From Ignavibacteria bacterium (lineage in GTDB: Bacteria; Bacteroidota; Ignavibacteria; Kapaibacteriales; Kapaibacteriaceae): a stretch of 64,000 bases of DNA. Positions 34,539-42,192 of the stretch are shown piece after piece (the stretch's first letter is position 1; each line of letters opens with the position of its first letter). The notes beneath the pieces were generated by a model. That model was not told the origin of the DNA and searched no databases. It saw nothing but the letters and a program-made list of their open reading frames with translations. The DNA lies in the NCBI GenBank assembly GCA_015709655.1, contig CP054181.1:1732207-1796206 (forward strand), read 5' to 3'. The position numbers were made by a program, and so were the translations under genes.

Positions 34539-36311
34539 ATGAAGAATATCCTGATATTGGTGATTGCACTCCTTGTATGCCTTGCGCCTGCACTGTCGCA
34601 GGATATGAGTAATTATCCCATTTCGCTTACACCAATGAGTGGTATTAACAGTAAGGCAAATGATTATGCACCCACGGTGTCATCCTCGAAGTCGTTACTA
34701 TATTTTACCTCAACCCGTGATGGCGGTACCGGTAAGGCCGACGTGTACACGTCGCTGAAGCAAGGAAATGCATGGGCGTTGCCCGTACAATTCCTAACAC
34801 TGAATACTCCGCAGCATGAGGGGTCACTTTCGTTTACGTCCGACGGTGCCACAGTAGTTTTTGCCGCTGAGAGGGAAGGGGGCTATGGCGATGCTGATAT
34901 CTATATCGCCAACGTGACAAATGATGGAATAGTAAACATACGGAATATGGCTGCAGCTGTGAATACAAAGTACTGGGATTCGCAGCCATCAATCAGCAGC
35001 GATGGTAAGAAAGTATATTTTGCTTCAAACAGACCCGGCGGCATCGGAGGTACTGATGTATGGGTTACGGTTCAGGACGACCAGGGTCGCTGGGGCGAAG
35101 CCCGGTGTATGGACCAAACCATTAATACGAGTAAGGACGAAGTGTCGCCATTTATCACCACGGACAACGGCACCCTGATTTTTGCCAGCAAGGGTCACCC
35201 CGGTTTTGGCGGATTTGATCTGTTCTATTCACTGGCAGACGGTGGATCATGGTCGGCTCCCACAAACCTTGGTGGTATTGTTAACAGCGATAATGACGAG
35301 ATGTTTTACTATGCCTCTTCAACATCAGATAACTTTTACCTGGCATCCTCAAGGAATCCGGAAAATGCTCTTGACATTTACCAGGGTACCCCCAACTTGC
35401 TTGGTGTAGGAACAATGAAGCTGAACGTGAGTGTTGTTGATTCACTCTCGGGCCGGCCACTACCCGCCATTATTCTCATTTTTGACGTGGCTGCCAACAT
35501 TCCGATTGCTACAATAAACACAAATCCCGACGATGTGGCTACGCAGATTGCACTGCCTGCGCGCCGTGCATATCGTGTGGAAGCTCGTGTTCAAGGTTAT
35601 CCGGCACGCAGTGTTGATATCCCCTCAGTTGCAGCGAATACCTCGCAAACGGCCAAAATCATGTTTGGTACAATTGGATTTGACTTTAGCAATTATCAGA
35701 TACCGTTTTTTGTGACCGGCTATTATCGACCGAATACCAGTAATAATTTGGTAGAGCTCTTCCAGAAGCGAAAAACTGACCTTAAAGATGCAACCTACAT
35801 CGAAGCCTTTGAGGAAAACTCGGAAAAACATCAGCGATATCAGCGCTATTCAGAAGTTGTGGAAACATTGTTCAACAATGTAGTTGCTACGGCTGTTGAC
35901 ACAGTATTCCCTCGTTTTCTTGAAACATCCGCCCCTGGTGACGTTATTGAAATTGTGGTGTATGGTTATGCAGATCCCAAACCAATTCTTGGTCGTTATG
36001 TCGAATCTGAAGAAGTAACGTTCGAAGATGCATCGGGTGTGGTACATTCGGTAAAGGATAACGATAAGTTAACTAATCTTACATTGTCCGGTTTGCGTGC
36101 CTATTATTCGGTTAAGCAAATTGAGCAAATGATTCGGTCACGCTCAGAGGCTACTCATTCCGAAGCATACAGTAAGCTTGCAGACAATGGTAAGGTACGC
36201 TTCCGCACAGTTGGTGGTGGTGTAAATACAACAGGTACGGATTATGCCGCTCAGCGCCGTATAAAGATTGATTTTGTCCGTTTGAATGGTGCCGGTAAAC
36301 AGAAGGAATAA
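34539..36311 (+). CDS. PD40 beta-propeller protein with CarboxypepD_reg-like and OmpA-like regions
   Basis: A 590-residue exported protein (signal peptide ILILVIALLVCLAPALS; strong GGGAGAAAAG ribosome site). Four PD40/TolB-type propeller repeats occupy about residues 40-260: LLYFTSTRDGGTGKADVY, VVFAAEREGGYGDADIYI, VYFASNRPGGIGGTDVWV and LIFASKGHPGFGGFDLFY. A transthyretin-like segment (LNVSVVDSLSGRPLPAIIL) covers about 285-380. The C-terminal 150 residues resemble a divergent OmpA-type domain (VIEIVVYGYADPKPI, then RRIKIDFVR), although the usual peptidoglycan-binding residues are not clear. The layout resembles PorE/Pal-like envelope proteins that link outer-membrane complexes to the cell wall; that role is inference. 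Confidence 0.8.
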   Translation: MKNILILVIALLVCLAPALSQDMSNYPISLTPMSGINSKANDYAPTVSSSKSLLYFTSTRDGGTGKADVYTSLKQGNAWALPVQFLTLNTPQHEGSLSFTSDGATVVFAAEREGGYGDADIYIANVTNDGIVNIRNMAAAVNTKYWDSQPSISSDGKKVYFASNRPGGIGGTDVWVTVQDDQGRWGEARCMDQTINTSKDEVSPFITTDNGTLIFASKGHPGFGGFDLFYSLADGGSWSAPTNLGGIVNSDNDEMFYYASSTSDNFYLASSRNPENALDIYQGTPNLLGVGTMKLNVSVVDSLSGRPLPAIILIFDVAANIPIATINTNPDDVATQIALPARRAYRVEARVQGYPARSVDIPSVAANTSQTAKIMFGTIGFDFSNYQIPFFVTGYYRPNTSNNLVELFQKRKTDLKDATYIEAFEENSEKHQRYQRYSEVVETLFNNVVATAVDTVFPRFLETSAPGDVIEIVVYGYADPKPILGRYVESEEVTFEDASGVVHSVKDNDKLTNLTLSGLRAYYSVKQIEQMIRSRSEATHSEAYSKLADNGKVRFRTVGGGVNTTGTDYAAQRRIKIDFVRLNGAGKQKE

Positions 36312-36387
36312 AAACGTTGTCAACCCTGGGTTCCGGTGAATAATCCCAATAACAACTGTGCACAGGTGCTTTTCGAGTTCCTCTGCA

Positions 36388-36395
36388 TAGTTTTG
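36388..36395 (+). promoter_or_regulatory. Candidate -7 element (TAGTTTTG) for the methyltransferase gene
   Basis: An exact TAnnTTTG match 17 bases before the ATG at 36413; the -33 triplet at N19 is GTG rather than TTG. If used, the leader would be very short. Confidence 0.3.
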
Positions 36396-36412
36396 TTTTT
36401 ACCTGATACTGA

Positions 36413-37219
36413 ATGACCAAGGGAGCAATATCAAATATATTACGATCTTTGCGGATACTCTATGTCGCAGATACGGTACGCTTTTGGATTTATAGACTGA
36501 AGAATTCGGCTTCCAACAACGAATTCCTCCAACAAAACCCTGAGGTGAGGTTACCACCTGACTACCTGATGTATGAAGCTTTCAGGTTGAACTATCGGTT
36601 GTACTATGATGGCGGAAAGCAGACCGCGCAATGGCTGGCAGGTATAATTGAGCGCTATTGTCCGCTGGAGAACAAACGGATCCTGGACTGGGGGTGTGGC
36701 CCGGGGCGTGTAATCCGTCACATGCCCGCTATAGCGGGGCAAAGCTCTGAGTTGTACGGGACCGACTATAATCAGGAATCTATCAGGTGGTGTTCACAAA
36801 ATCTGCCTGGCATACAGTTTTCAGTAAACACGCTCAGCCCCGCGCTCGCATTTAAAGCCAACTATTTTGATGTCATCTACGGGCTGTCGATCATTACCCA
36901 TCTGTCTGAGGCAATGCACTACGGATGGTACACCGAACTGTACCGTGTACTCAGGCCCGGAGGGATTCTGATACTCTCGTCTCAAGGTGATAACTTTACC
37001 GGTAAGCTTACGAAAAACGAGCTTGAAACCTACGTGCAGGGTAAGCTTGTTGTACGTGGTAAGGTCAAGGAAGGACACCGGACCTATTCGGCATTTCATC
37101 CTGCCGGATTTATGAGGCGTCTGTTTAAAAATGCAACAATCCTTGAGCACATCACCCGTGAGCCAGAAGGTGATTATCTGCCACAGGACCTTTGGATTGT
37201 TCAAAAACCTGTTAGTTAG
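36413..37219 (+). CDS. Class I SAM-dependent methyltransferase
   Basis: A 268-residue protein. Motif I is RILDWGCGPGRVIRHM (SAM binding) and the acidic residue of motif II lies in YGTDYNQESI. The post-motif ANYFDVIYGLSIITHLSE and the LYRVLRPGGILILSS strand are typical of the Methyltransf_11/25 group. The substrate cannot be read from the sequence; small molecules, lipids or glycans are possible. The N-terminal 60 residues (NILRSLRILYVADTVRFWIYRL) are basic and amphipathic, and might touch a membrane. It ends eight bases inside the convergent lipoprotein gene. It is separated from the PD40 protein gene by 101 bases, so it is probably transcribed on its own. Confidence 0.8.
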   Translation: MTKGAISNILRSLRILYVADTVRFWIYRLKNSASNNEFLQQNPEVRLPPDYLMYEAFRLNYRLYYDGGKQTAQWLAGIIERYCPLENKRILDWGCGPGRVIRHMPAIAGQSSELYGTDYNQESIRWCSQNLPGIQFSVNTLSPALAFKANYFDVIYGLSIITHLSEAMHYGWYTELYRVLRPGGILILSSQGDNFTGKLTKNELETYVQGKLVVRGKVKEGHRTYSAFHPAGFMRRLFKNATILEHITREPEGDYLPQDLWIVQKPVS

Positions 37220-38003
37220 CCTCTAGTACCGTCCTTGGTAAACTAATGCGGGTTGGTCCGACCACATACGGTGCAATTTCGTACGGGTTGTAATACAGAA
37301 TAACGCTATCAGTAGTAATACCCGATGCCAATGGTAGCGTAAACTTGCCATCCTGCATCATGTATCCTTTCTCAGCATAGTCATTCCCCTTGATGCCTAC
37401 CTGTTTTTTAAACGTCTGTTCGGCGACATTCAGGAACGCTTTCATATTTCGGACCAATCCGGATAGCTGGACCGGTTTTCCTGTAGGAACATGAACCATG
37501 ACGAAGTCAGTTACTGAATTCGGATGTGCGCCGCCAAGGAAGGTGGTAGCTTCAAGCTGGACACATACAATTGAATCATTACAGATAACCGAGCCGGAGC
37601 CCTGTACCGTCCACACAACAGCCATCATCGGAAATGCAGCCTTTTCTTCGGTGTAATCTGCCATGAGAAGCTTTGATTCCTTGATGATATCAGGGAACGT
37701 AACAGCCGAAGCAGTGTCGGGCTGGTTGGGAAGCGATCCGCCAAGCTGACTTACAAAAAAAGCTCTAACAGCGTAGTTAAGATAATCCGAAGCACGTGAC
37801 CCATTCCCGTTAAATACGGGGAAATGGACTTCCACGCCGCCACAATCTTCAACTAGGCCGTTACAGCCGTGGGCACGAACAACAACAGTACTGTCTTTAA
37901 AAGAAAGCTCTGGTGCAGGATCTGCAGGCGGGGTTTCCGGTTCGCGCGAACACCCGGCGCACACAATAACCGCTCCAACGCAGAGGAGGAGCCAACTACG
38001 CAT
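37212..38003 (-). CDS. Lipoprotein with DUF3298/DUF4163-like domain (RsiV-like)
   Basis: A 263-residue predicted lipoprotein; the lipobox VCAGC follows a hydrophobic stretch at the N-terminus. The mature part has CGGVEVHFPVFNGNG, then DIIKESKLLMADYTEEKAAF, and LEATTFLGGAHPNSVTDFVMV, which matches the 'GGAHxxxxxxxxxfD' core of DUF3298. Such domains occur in RsiV-type anti-sigma factors and in stand-alone lipoproteins. Here there is no cytoplasmic or transmembrane segment, so it is not an anti-sigma factor by itself. It is probably exported to the periplasm or outer membrane. Its start is 33 bases from the end of the Ig-like secreted gene on the same strand, so they may be co-transcribed. Confidence 0.75.
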   Translation of the reverse strand: MRSWLLLCVGAVIVCAGCSREPETPPADPAPELSFKDSTVVVRAHGCNGLVEDCGGVEVHFPVFNGNGSRASDYLNYAVRAFFVSQLGGSLPNQPDTASAVTFPDIIKESKLLMADYTEEKAAFPMMAVVWTVQGSGSVICNDSIVCVQLEATTFLGGAHPNSVTDFVMVHVPTGKPVQLSGLVRNMKAFLNVAEQTFKKQVGIKGNDYAEKGYMMQDGKFTLPLASGITTDSVILYYNPYEIAPYVVGPTRISLPRTVLEAN

Positions 38004-38036
38004 TTTGTTTACTAGGATTGTCTGTACAAACGGTTA

Positions 38037-38741
38037 TTATTTAACCAGCATGAGCGGTTTGGTTGACGTAAAACCAGGAGCGGTGAGAACAAAGTAGTAT
38101 AACTCGCTGGACATATTCTGTTCGCGAGTATTAAATTCAACCGTATGTTCACCGGCACCGATCACATCGTTTACGAGTGTAGCAACAACGTTGCCGTTTA
38201 AGTCAACCACTTTTAGGGTAACAGCCGCTGTTTCTGAGGTGCTAAACGTAATTGAAGTTCTGTCGGTTACAGGGTTAGGCTTACAGTCATTTAACACAAA
38301 CGATGCCGTGCTGGTTTCGTTAATCCGGTGCCCTGCAACACCATCCTGCGGATTGCCGGTTTCGGAGTTTAACTGGAATGAGCGTTCCTGTACAAATACC
38401 TGAATTGGTTTGCTCATTACCGTAGCGCAAGGACTGGACATTTGGACGGTATAAACGCCTTCGAGCTCTTGTGTTGCAATCGGATAGCGGAGCTCCTGGC
38501 TGGTTTCTCCCGGTAAGGCAATGCCATCTTTAAACCACTGGATATCATAAAACCGAACGTCTTGTCCCTTATTCACGGTAAGAATGAACAGTGCCCCCAT
38601 TGGTATCCTCTTCGTGGCAAGTTCGGCTTGCCCGTCTACACTAACCTGATGCTGGCGTGGCAATACCCTGATGGTCGGTGCAGCAACTATCGGCATAACC
38701 ATACCAATCATTAACAACGCAGAAATCAAAGTTTTGCTCAT
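38037..38741 (-). CDS. Small T9SS-type secreted protein with Ig-like domain
   Basis: A 234-residue exported protein. The ATG at 38741 is preferred over 38801 because a GGAG sequence lies correctly upstream and a signal peptide (LISALLMIGMVMPIVA) follows at once. One Ig-like domain is seen (QHQVSVDGQAELATKR, then VQWF-like FYDIQWFKDG with the ELEGVYTVQMSSPC end). A C-terminal sorting-type domain contains DCKPNPVTDRTSITFST and AGEHTVEFNTR, ending in TSTKPLMLVK. This makes it the smallest T9SS cargo in the window. It is divergent from lpxB across 62 bases. Confidence 0.8.
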   Translation of the reverse strand: MSKTLISALLMIGMVMPIVAAPTIRVLPRQHQVSVDGQAELATKRIPMGALFILTVNKGQDVRFYDIQWFKDGIALPGETSQELRYPIATQELEGVYTVQMSSPCATVMSKPIQVFVQERSFQLNSETGNPQDGVAGHRINETSTASFVLNDCKPNPVTDRTSITFSTSETAAVTLKVVDLNGNVVATLVNDVIGAGEHTVEFNTREQNMSSELYYFVLTAPGFTSTKPLMLVK

Positions 38742-38803
38742 AATAATACTCCGTAGAGATTTTTTGTTCGAATAGTTATACCAATATAGGCAGATTTGCA
38801 CTA

Positions 38804-39910
38804 ATGCGCATCTTCATTACTGCAGGCGACCCATCGGCAGACATCCACGCTGCAAACCTGATGGCAGCGATACGGGAGCATTTCCCGGATGTTGCTTTTG
38901 ATGGATTTGGCGGCCCGGCAATGGAAATGCAGGGATTGCACACCCTGGCACCTATCAAGAACCTTGCCGTTTCCGGCTACTGGGAGGTGATCAAGCACCT
39001 TGGGTTTTTTAGGGGGCTTATGCACCGGTGTTCAGATGCTTTGGCTGCCAGAAAGTACAGCGTGTTCATCCCGGTAGATTATCCGGGCTTTAATCTGCGG
39101 CTGGCTGCCGTTGCCAGACGCCGGCAGATACCGGTCTGTTGGTATATCGCGCCACAATTGTGGGCCTGGGGGAAGAAAAGAGCTCCTCAGTTGGCACGTG
39201 TGGTGAACCGCCTTCTGGTAGTATTTCCGTTCGAGGTAGAGTTTTTTGAGCAGTATGGCATTTCCACCCGGTTTGTTGGTCATCCGTTAAAGGATGTAAT
39301 TGATGGCAGCGACCAGTATGTTCCCAACAGCGTTGTAGTGTTACCTGGCTCGCGCAGAAACGAACTGGCACATCACGTTCCATTGCTCGCGATGGTTGCC
39401 GGTGAAGTTCTTTCACAGGGAATTGCAAAGCTGGTTACAGTGCCGGCTGCCCCGGGTATTCAGTCCGAACTTCTCCTGCCACTCGCTGATGCAGGGGCAA
39501 CCATTGTTGCTGATTCGCACGCAGCTCTCCGTTCGAGTGCTGCAGGCTTGATTAAAGCCGGCACATCAACACTGGAGGCGGCGGTAATGGGACTTCCGTT
39601 TGCCACGTTCTATAAAACCTCATGGGCATCGTATCAGATTGGAAAGCATTTTATAAATATTTCTACTGTTACCATGGCTAACCATTTACTGCAACGAAAC
39701 GTGGTTCACGAATTCCTGCAACACAAAGCAACGGTAAAAGCTCTGATACGTGAGCTGGAGGATTTGCTTCATAATCATGAACGTCGTCGAGAATTACAAA
39801 ATGCGTTTGCAGAAGTACGACGTTTACTTGGTGGAAGCCACGAGCGTAACCCCGCTCAGCGGGCTGCCGATGCGGTAGCCGAGCTGCTGGCAACAAGGCG
39901 GGTGCTATGA
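38804..39910 (+). CDS. lpxB: Lipid-A-disaccharide synthase
   Basis: A 368-residue peripheral membrane glycosyltransferase (GT19). It joins UDP-diacylglucosamine to lipid X to make the lipid A disaccharide. Family blocks: ITAGDPSADIHAANLMAAI (start), FGGPAMEMQGL, YPGFNLRLAA, YIAPQLWAWGKKRAPQLAR, FVGHPLKDVI, LPGSRRNEL and KAGTSTLEAAVMGLP. Start ATG at 38804; the gene heads a compact group with the DUF374 acyltransferase (4-base overlap), lpxK and an amidotransferase. This shows the organism makes LPS or a related lipid A. Confidence 0.95.
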   Translation: MRIFITAGDPSADIHAANLMAAIREHFPDVAFDGFGGPAMEMQGLHTLAPIKNLAVSGYWEVIKHLGFFRGLMHRCSDALAARKYSVFIPVDYPGFNLRLAAVARRRQIPVCWYIAPQLWAWGKKRAPQLARVVNRLLVVFPFEVEFFEQYGISTRFVGHPLKDVIDGSDQYVPNSVVVLPGSRRNELAHHVPLLAMVAGEVLSQGIAKLVTVPAAPGIQSELLLPLADAGATIVADSHAALRSSAAGLIKAGTSTLEAAVMGLPFATFYKTSWASYQIGKHFINISTVTMANHLLQRNVVHEFLQHKATVKALIRELEDLLHNHERRRELQNAFAEVRRLLGGSHERNPAQRAADAVAELLATRRVL

Positions 39911-40494
39911 TGAAGTCGCTGACTACTGCCATGGGCGTCTTCCTCCTTACGGCTGTTGCATCAACGTGGCGCATACGCCTGCCCAAGCCCCTTCCAGGCC
40001 CCAACGGCGTAGTAGCATTCTGGCACGGCACCATGCTGCCGGTATGGTGGGTATTCAGGAACAGTAACCCGAGTGCTCTTGTGAGTATGAGCCGTGACGG
40101 ACAACTGCTGACGAGCCTTCTGGAGCGATGGGGATATACCGTGGTGCGTGGCTCGTCGTCGAAAGGTGGTAATGAAGCACTCGACGCAATGGTACGGCTG
40201 GCATCAGAGTCTCTGGTGCTTGTAACGCCGGACGGTCCACGGGGTCCGCGCTGCACGGCAAAGGCGGGCGCTGCGATAGCTGCACAGAGATCGGGTACAC
40301 CGCTGTTTCCGGTGCGGACGCTGGTAGGGTGGAAGTGGACGTTTAAACGGTCATGGGATAGGTTTGTACTTCCCTTGCCGTTTGCCGTTGTTACGGTCGA
40401 GGTGGGGGATCCGATAGAAATTCCGGCGGATGCTAACCATGCCTCAATCAACATGATCATTCAACACCTTTCACAAGAATTGGGCACATGCTAA
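39907..40494 (+). CDS. DUF374 lysophospholipid acyltransferase family protein
   Basis: A 195-residue protein. The segment FWHGTMLPVWWVFR carries an H-x-x-x-(L/P) acyltransferase-like motif. SMSRDGQLLTSLLERWGY, VVRGSSSKGGNEAL and VTPDGPRGPRCTAKAGAA are characteristic of DUF374, a branch of the LPLAT superfamily. It probably transfers an acyl chain to lipid A or a phospholipid. Its position between lpxB (ATGA overlap) and lpxK (7-base overlap) supports a role in lipid A assembly. The exact acyl donor and acceptor are not known. Confidence 0.85.
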   Translation: MMKSLTTAMGVFLLTAVASTWRIRLPKPLPGPNGVVAFWHGTMLPVWWVFRNSNPSALVSMSRDGQLLTSLLERWGYTVVRGSSSKGGNEALDAMVRLASESLVLVTPDGPRGPRCTAKAGAAIAAQRSGTPLFPVRTLVGWKWTFKRSWDRFVLPLPFAVVTVEVGDPIEIPADANHASINMIIQHLSQELGTC

Positions 40495-41480
40495 ACCAAT
40501 TGAGTAAGTTGTATGGCTGGATTGTGGAGCGCAGAAATCGTGCTTTTGATACGGGAACGCATGCACTGATCCGAGTGTCGGTTCCGGTGATATCAGTGGG
40601 GAACCTTACTACGGGGGGGACTGGCAAGACGCCGGTGGTACAGGAAGTAGTGCGGATGATACAGTCATTAGGTCATGCTCCTGCAGTGGTTATGCGCGGG
40701 TATAACAGAGCATCGAAAGGCCTTAGAGTTGTTCATGATGGAACCGGCATACGGGGAACGGTGATGGAAAGCGGCGATGAGGCGTGGATGCACGCTACGG
40801 AACTAAGCGTTCCTGTTGTTGTGTGTAACGATAAAGCAGAAGCTGCCCGATATGCAGCGGCCGAGTTACCGTGCGATTGTATGGTGGTTGACGATGGATT
40901 TCAGCACAGGCATCTATATCGCAATGTGAACATCGTACTTGTAGATGCGAATACACTTCATGACACACTTCTCCCGGCAGGACACCTTCGGGAACCAATA
41001 CGGAATATTGCACGTGCAAACGTTGTGCTTTGTTCCAACGGCGTGGGTGCTGACGTAGTTCGTGAACACTGTACTCCGGATACACTGATATCTACAGTTG
41101 ATTTTATTGCACAACTCAGTGAACTGCATGGCAAGAGAGTAATCTGCGTAAGTGGAATTGCCAATCCGGAGCGGTTCGAGAACAGCGTTGCTAATAATGG
41201 AGCAGAGATTATAAAAATAGTTAGATACCCGGACCACCACTGGTATAACAAGGGAGAAGCAGATACCCTCCTAAAGTATGCAGTTTTTCACAAGGCCGCA
41301 ATTGTAACTACTCATAAGGACGCAGTAAAGCTTGCAAAAGCCGAAAAGATGTTCAGGGATTCCGGGATTGAATATCTGGTCTTGCCTGTGGTAGCCAGAA
41401 TCGAAAAACAACGTGAACTGAAAAACCTAATTGCCTCACATTTCAACAATTACACCCAACATGAAAATTGCAATCAGTAA
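40488..41480 (+). CDS. lpxK: Tetraacyldisaccharide 4'-kinase
   Basis: A 330-residue inner-membrane-associated kinase that adds the 4'-phosphate to the lipid A precursor. The Walker A-like loop is VGNLTTGGTGKTPVVQEV; later blocks VVMRGYNRASKG, GDEAWMHA, DCMVVDDGFQHRHLYR and LPAGHLREP are all family hallmarks, with the DDGFQ motif around the metal-binding site. The start overlaps the DUF374 gene. The end overlaps the proposed start of the amidotransferase by 20 bases. Confidence 0.94.
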   Translation: MLNQLSKLYGWIVERRNRAFDTGTHALIRVSVPVISVGNLTTGGTGKTPVVQEVVRMIQSLGHAPAVVMRGYNRASKGLRVVHDGTGIRGTVMESGDEAWMHATELSVPVVVCNDKAEAARYAAAELPCDCMVVDDGFQHRHLYRNVNIVLVDANTLHDTLLPAGHLREPIRNIARANVVLCSNGVGADVVREHCTPDTLISTVDFIAQLSELHGKRVICVSGIANPERFENSVANNGAEIIKIVRYPDHHWYNKGEADTLLKYAVFHKAAIVTTHKDAVKLAKAEKMFRDSGIEYLVLPVVARIEKQRELKNLIASHFNNYTQHENCNQ

Positions 41481-42192
41481 AGGCTCGGGGTCCGAAAAAT
41501 ATTCACTCTACGGTACGTGGCTGAAAACCGCTAATCAGGATGTAGAACTTGTTGACCTGAATGGGAAAACACCCGAACAGGCAGCGGAAACTCTCGAAAC
41601 TATGTCGGGATTACTTCTCACCGGCGGGCCCGACGTGCACCCCGGGCATTATGGTAAGCCCGAGTTTGAAAGTATGTGTGCTGAAATTAATGCCGAAAGA
41701 GATGAACTTGAACTGGCTCTTGTTCATAAAGCGGTAGAACTGCAGCTTCCGATACTTGGCATTTGCAGAGGACTGCAAGTTCTGAATACCGCGTTTGGAG
41801 GAACACTGATAGCAGACATTCCTACACAGCATGCACCGGCAGTTGCCAATCCGGTAGAACACCGCAGAATTATGGATGCAGACAGTACGCATCATATCGA
41901 GGTTCAGCCTGGATCGATAATTCGCAGGTTGGCTGGAACTATGGACGGAGTAGTAAACAGCGCCCATCACCAGGCTATCGATGCGATAGCAAATTTGTTT
42001 ACGGCATCTGCTATATCCCCGGATGGTATTGTTGAAGCAATCGAATGGGGTGATGCCACGCTGGGAGGTAAGCCGTTTCTACTGGCAGTTCAGTGGCATC
42101 CCGAGCGTATGGACTACAACTCGGTGTTTAGTATGCCCATTGCCAAACACTTTACAAATGAAGTTCAGGCGTTTCACCTTTTGTTCAGATAG
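41461..42192 (+). CDS. Class I glutamine amidotransferase, gamma-glutamyl-GABA hydrolase-like
   Basis: A 243-residue protein of the peptidase C26/PuuD-like group. The nucleophile Cys lies in LGICRGLQVLNTAFGG, the ligand loop in LLLTGGPDVHPGHYG, and the His/Glu pair in AVQWHPERM. Relatives hydrolyse gamma-glutamyl bonds, for example in putrescine breakdown, but their substrates differ. The ATG at 41461 (MKIAISKG) gives the usual family start; the frame is open to 41431 inside lpxK. Its link with lpxK by a 20-base overlap is odd, because no amide is needed for lipid A synthesis. Its 3' end overlaps the convergent barrel gene by 19 bases. Confidence 0.88.
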   Translation: MKIAISKGSGSEKYSLYGTWLKTANQDVELVDLNGKTPEQAAETLETMSGLLLTGGPDVHPGHYGKPEFESMCAEINAERDELELALVHKAVELQLPILGICRGLQVLNTAFGGTLIADIPTQHAPAVANPVEHRRIMDADSTHHIEVQPGSIIRRLAGTMDGVVNSAHHQAIDAIANLFTASAISPDGIVEAIEWGDATLGGKPFLLAVQWHPERMDYNSVFSMPIAKHFTNEVQAFHLLFR

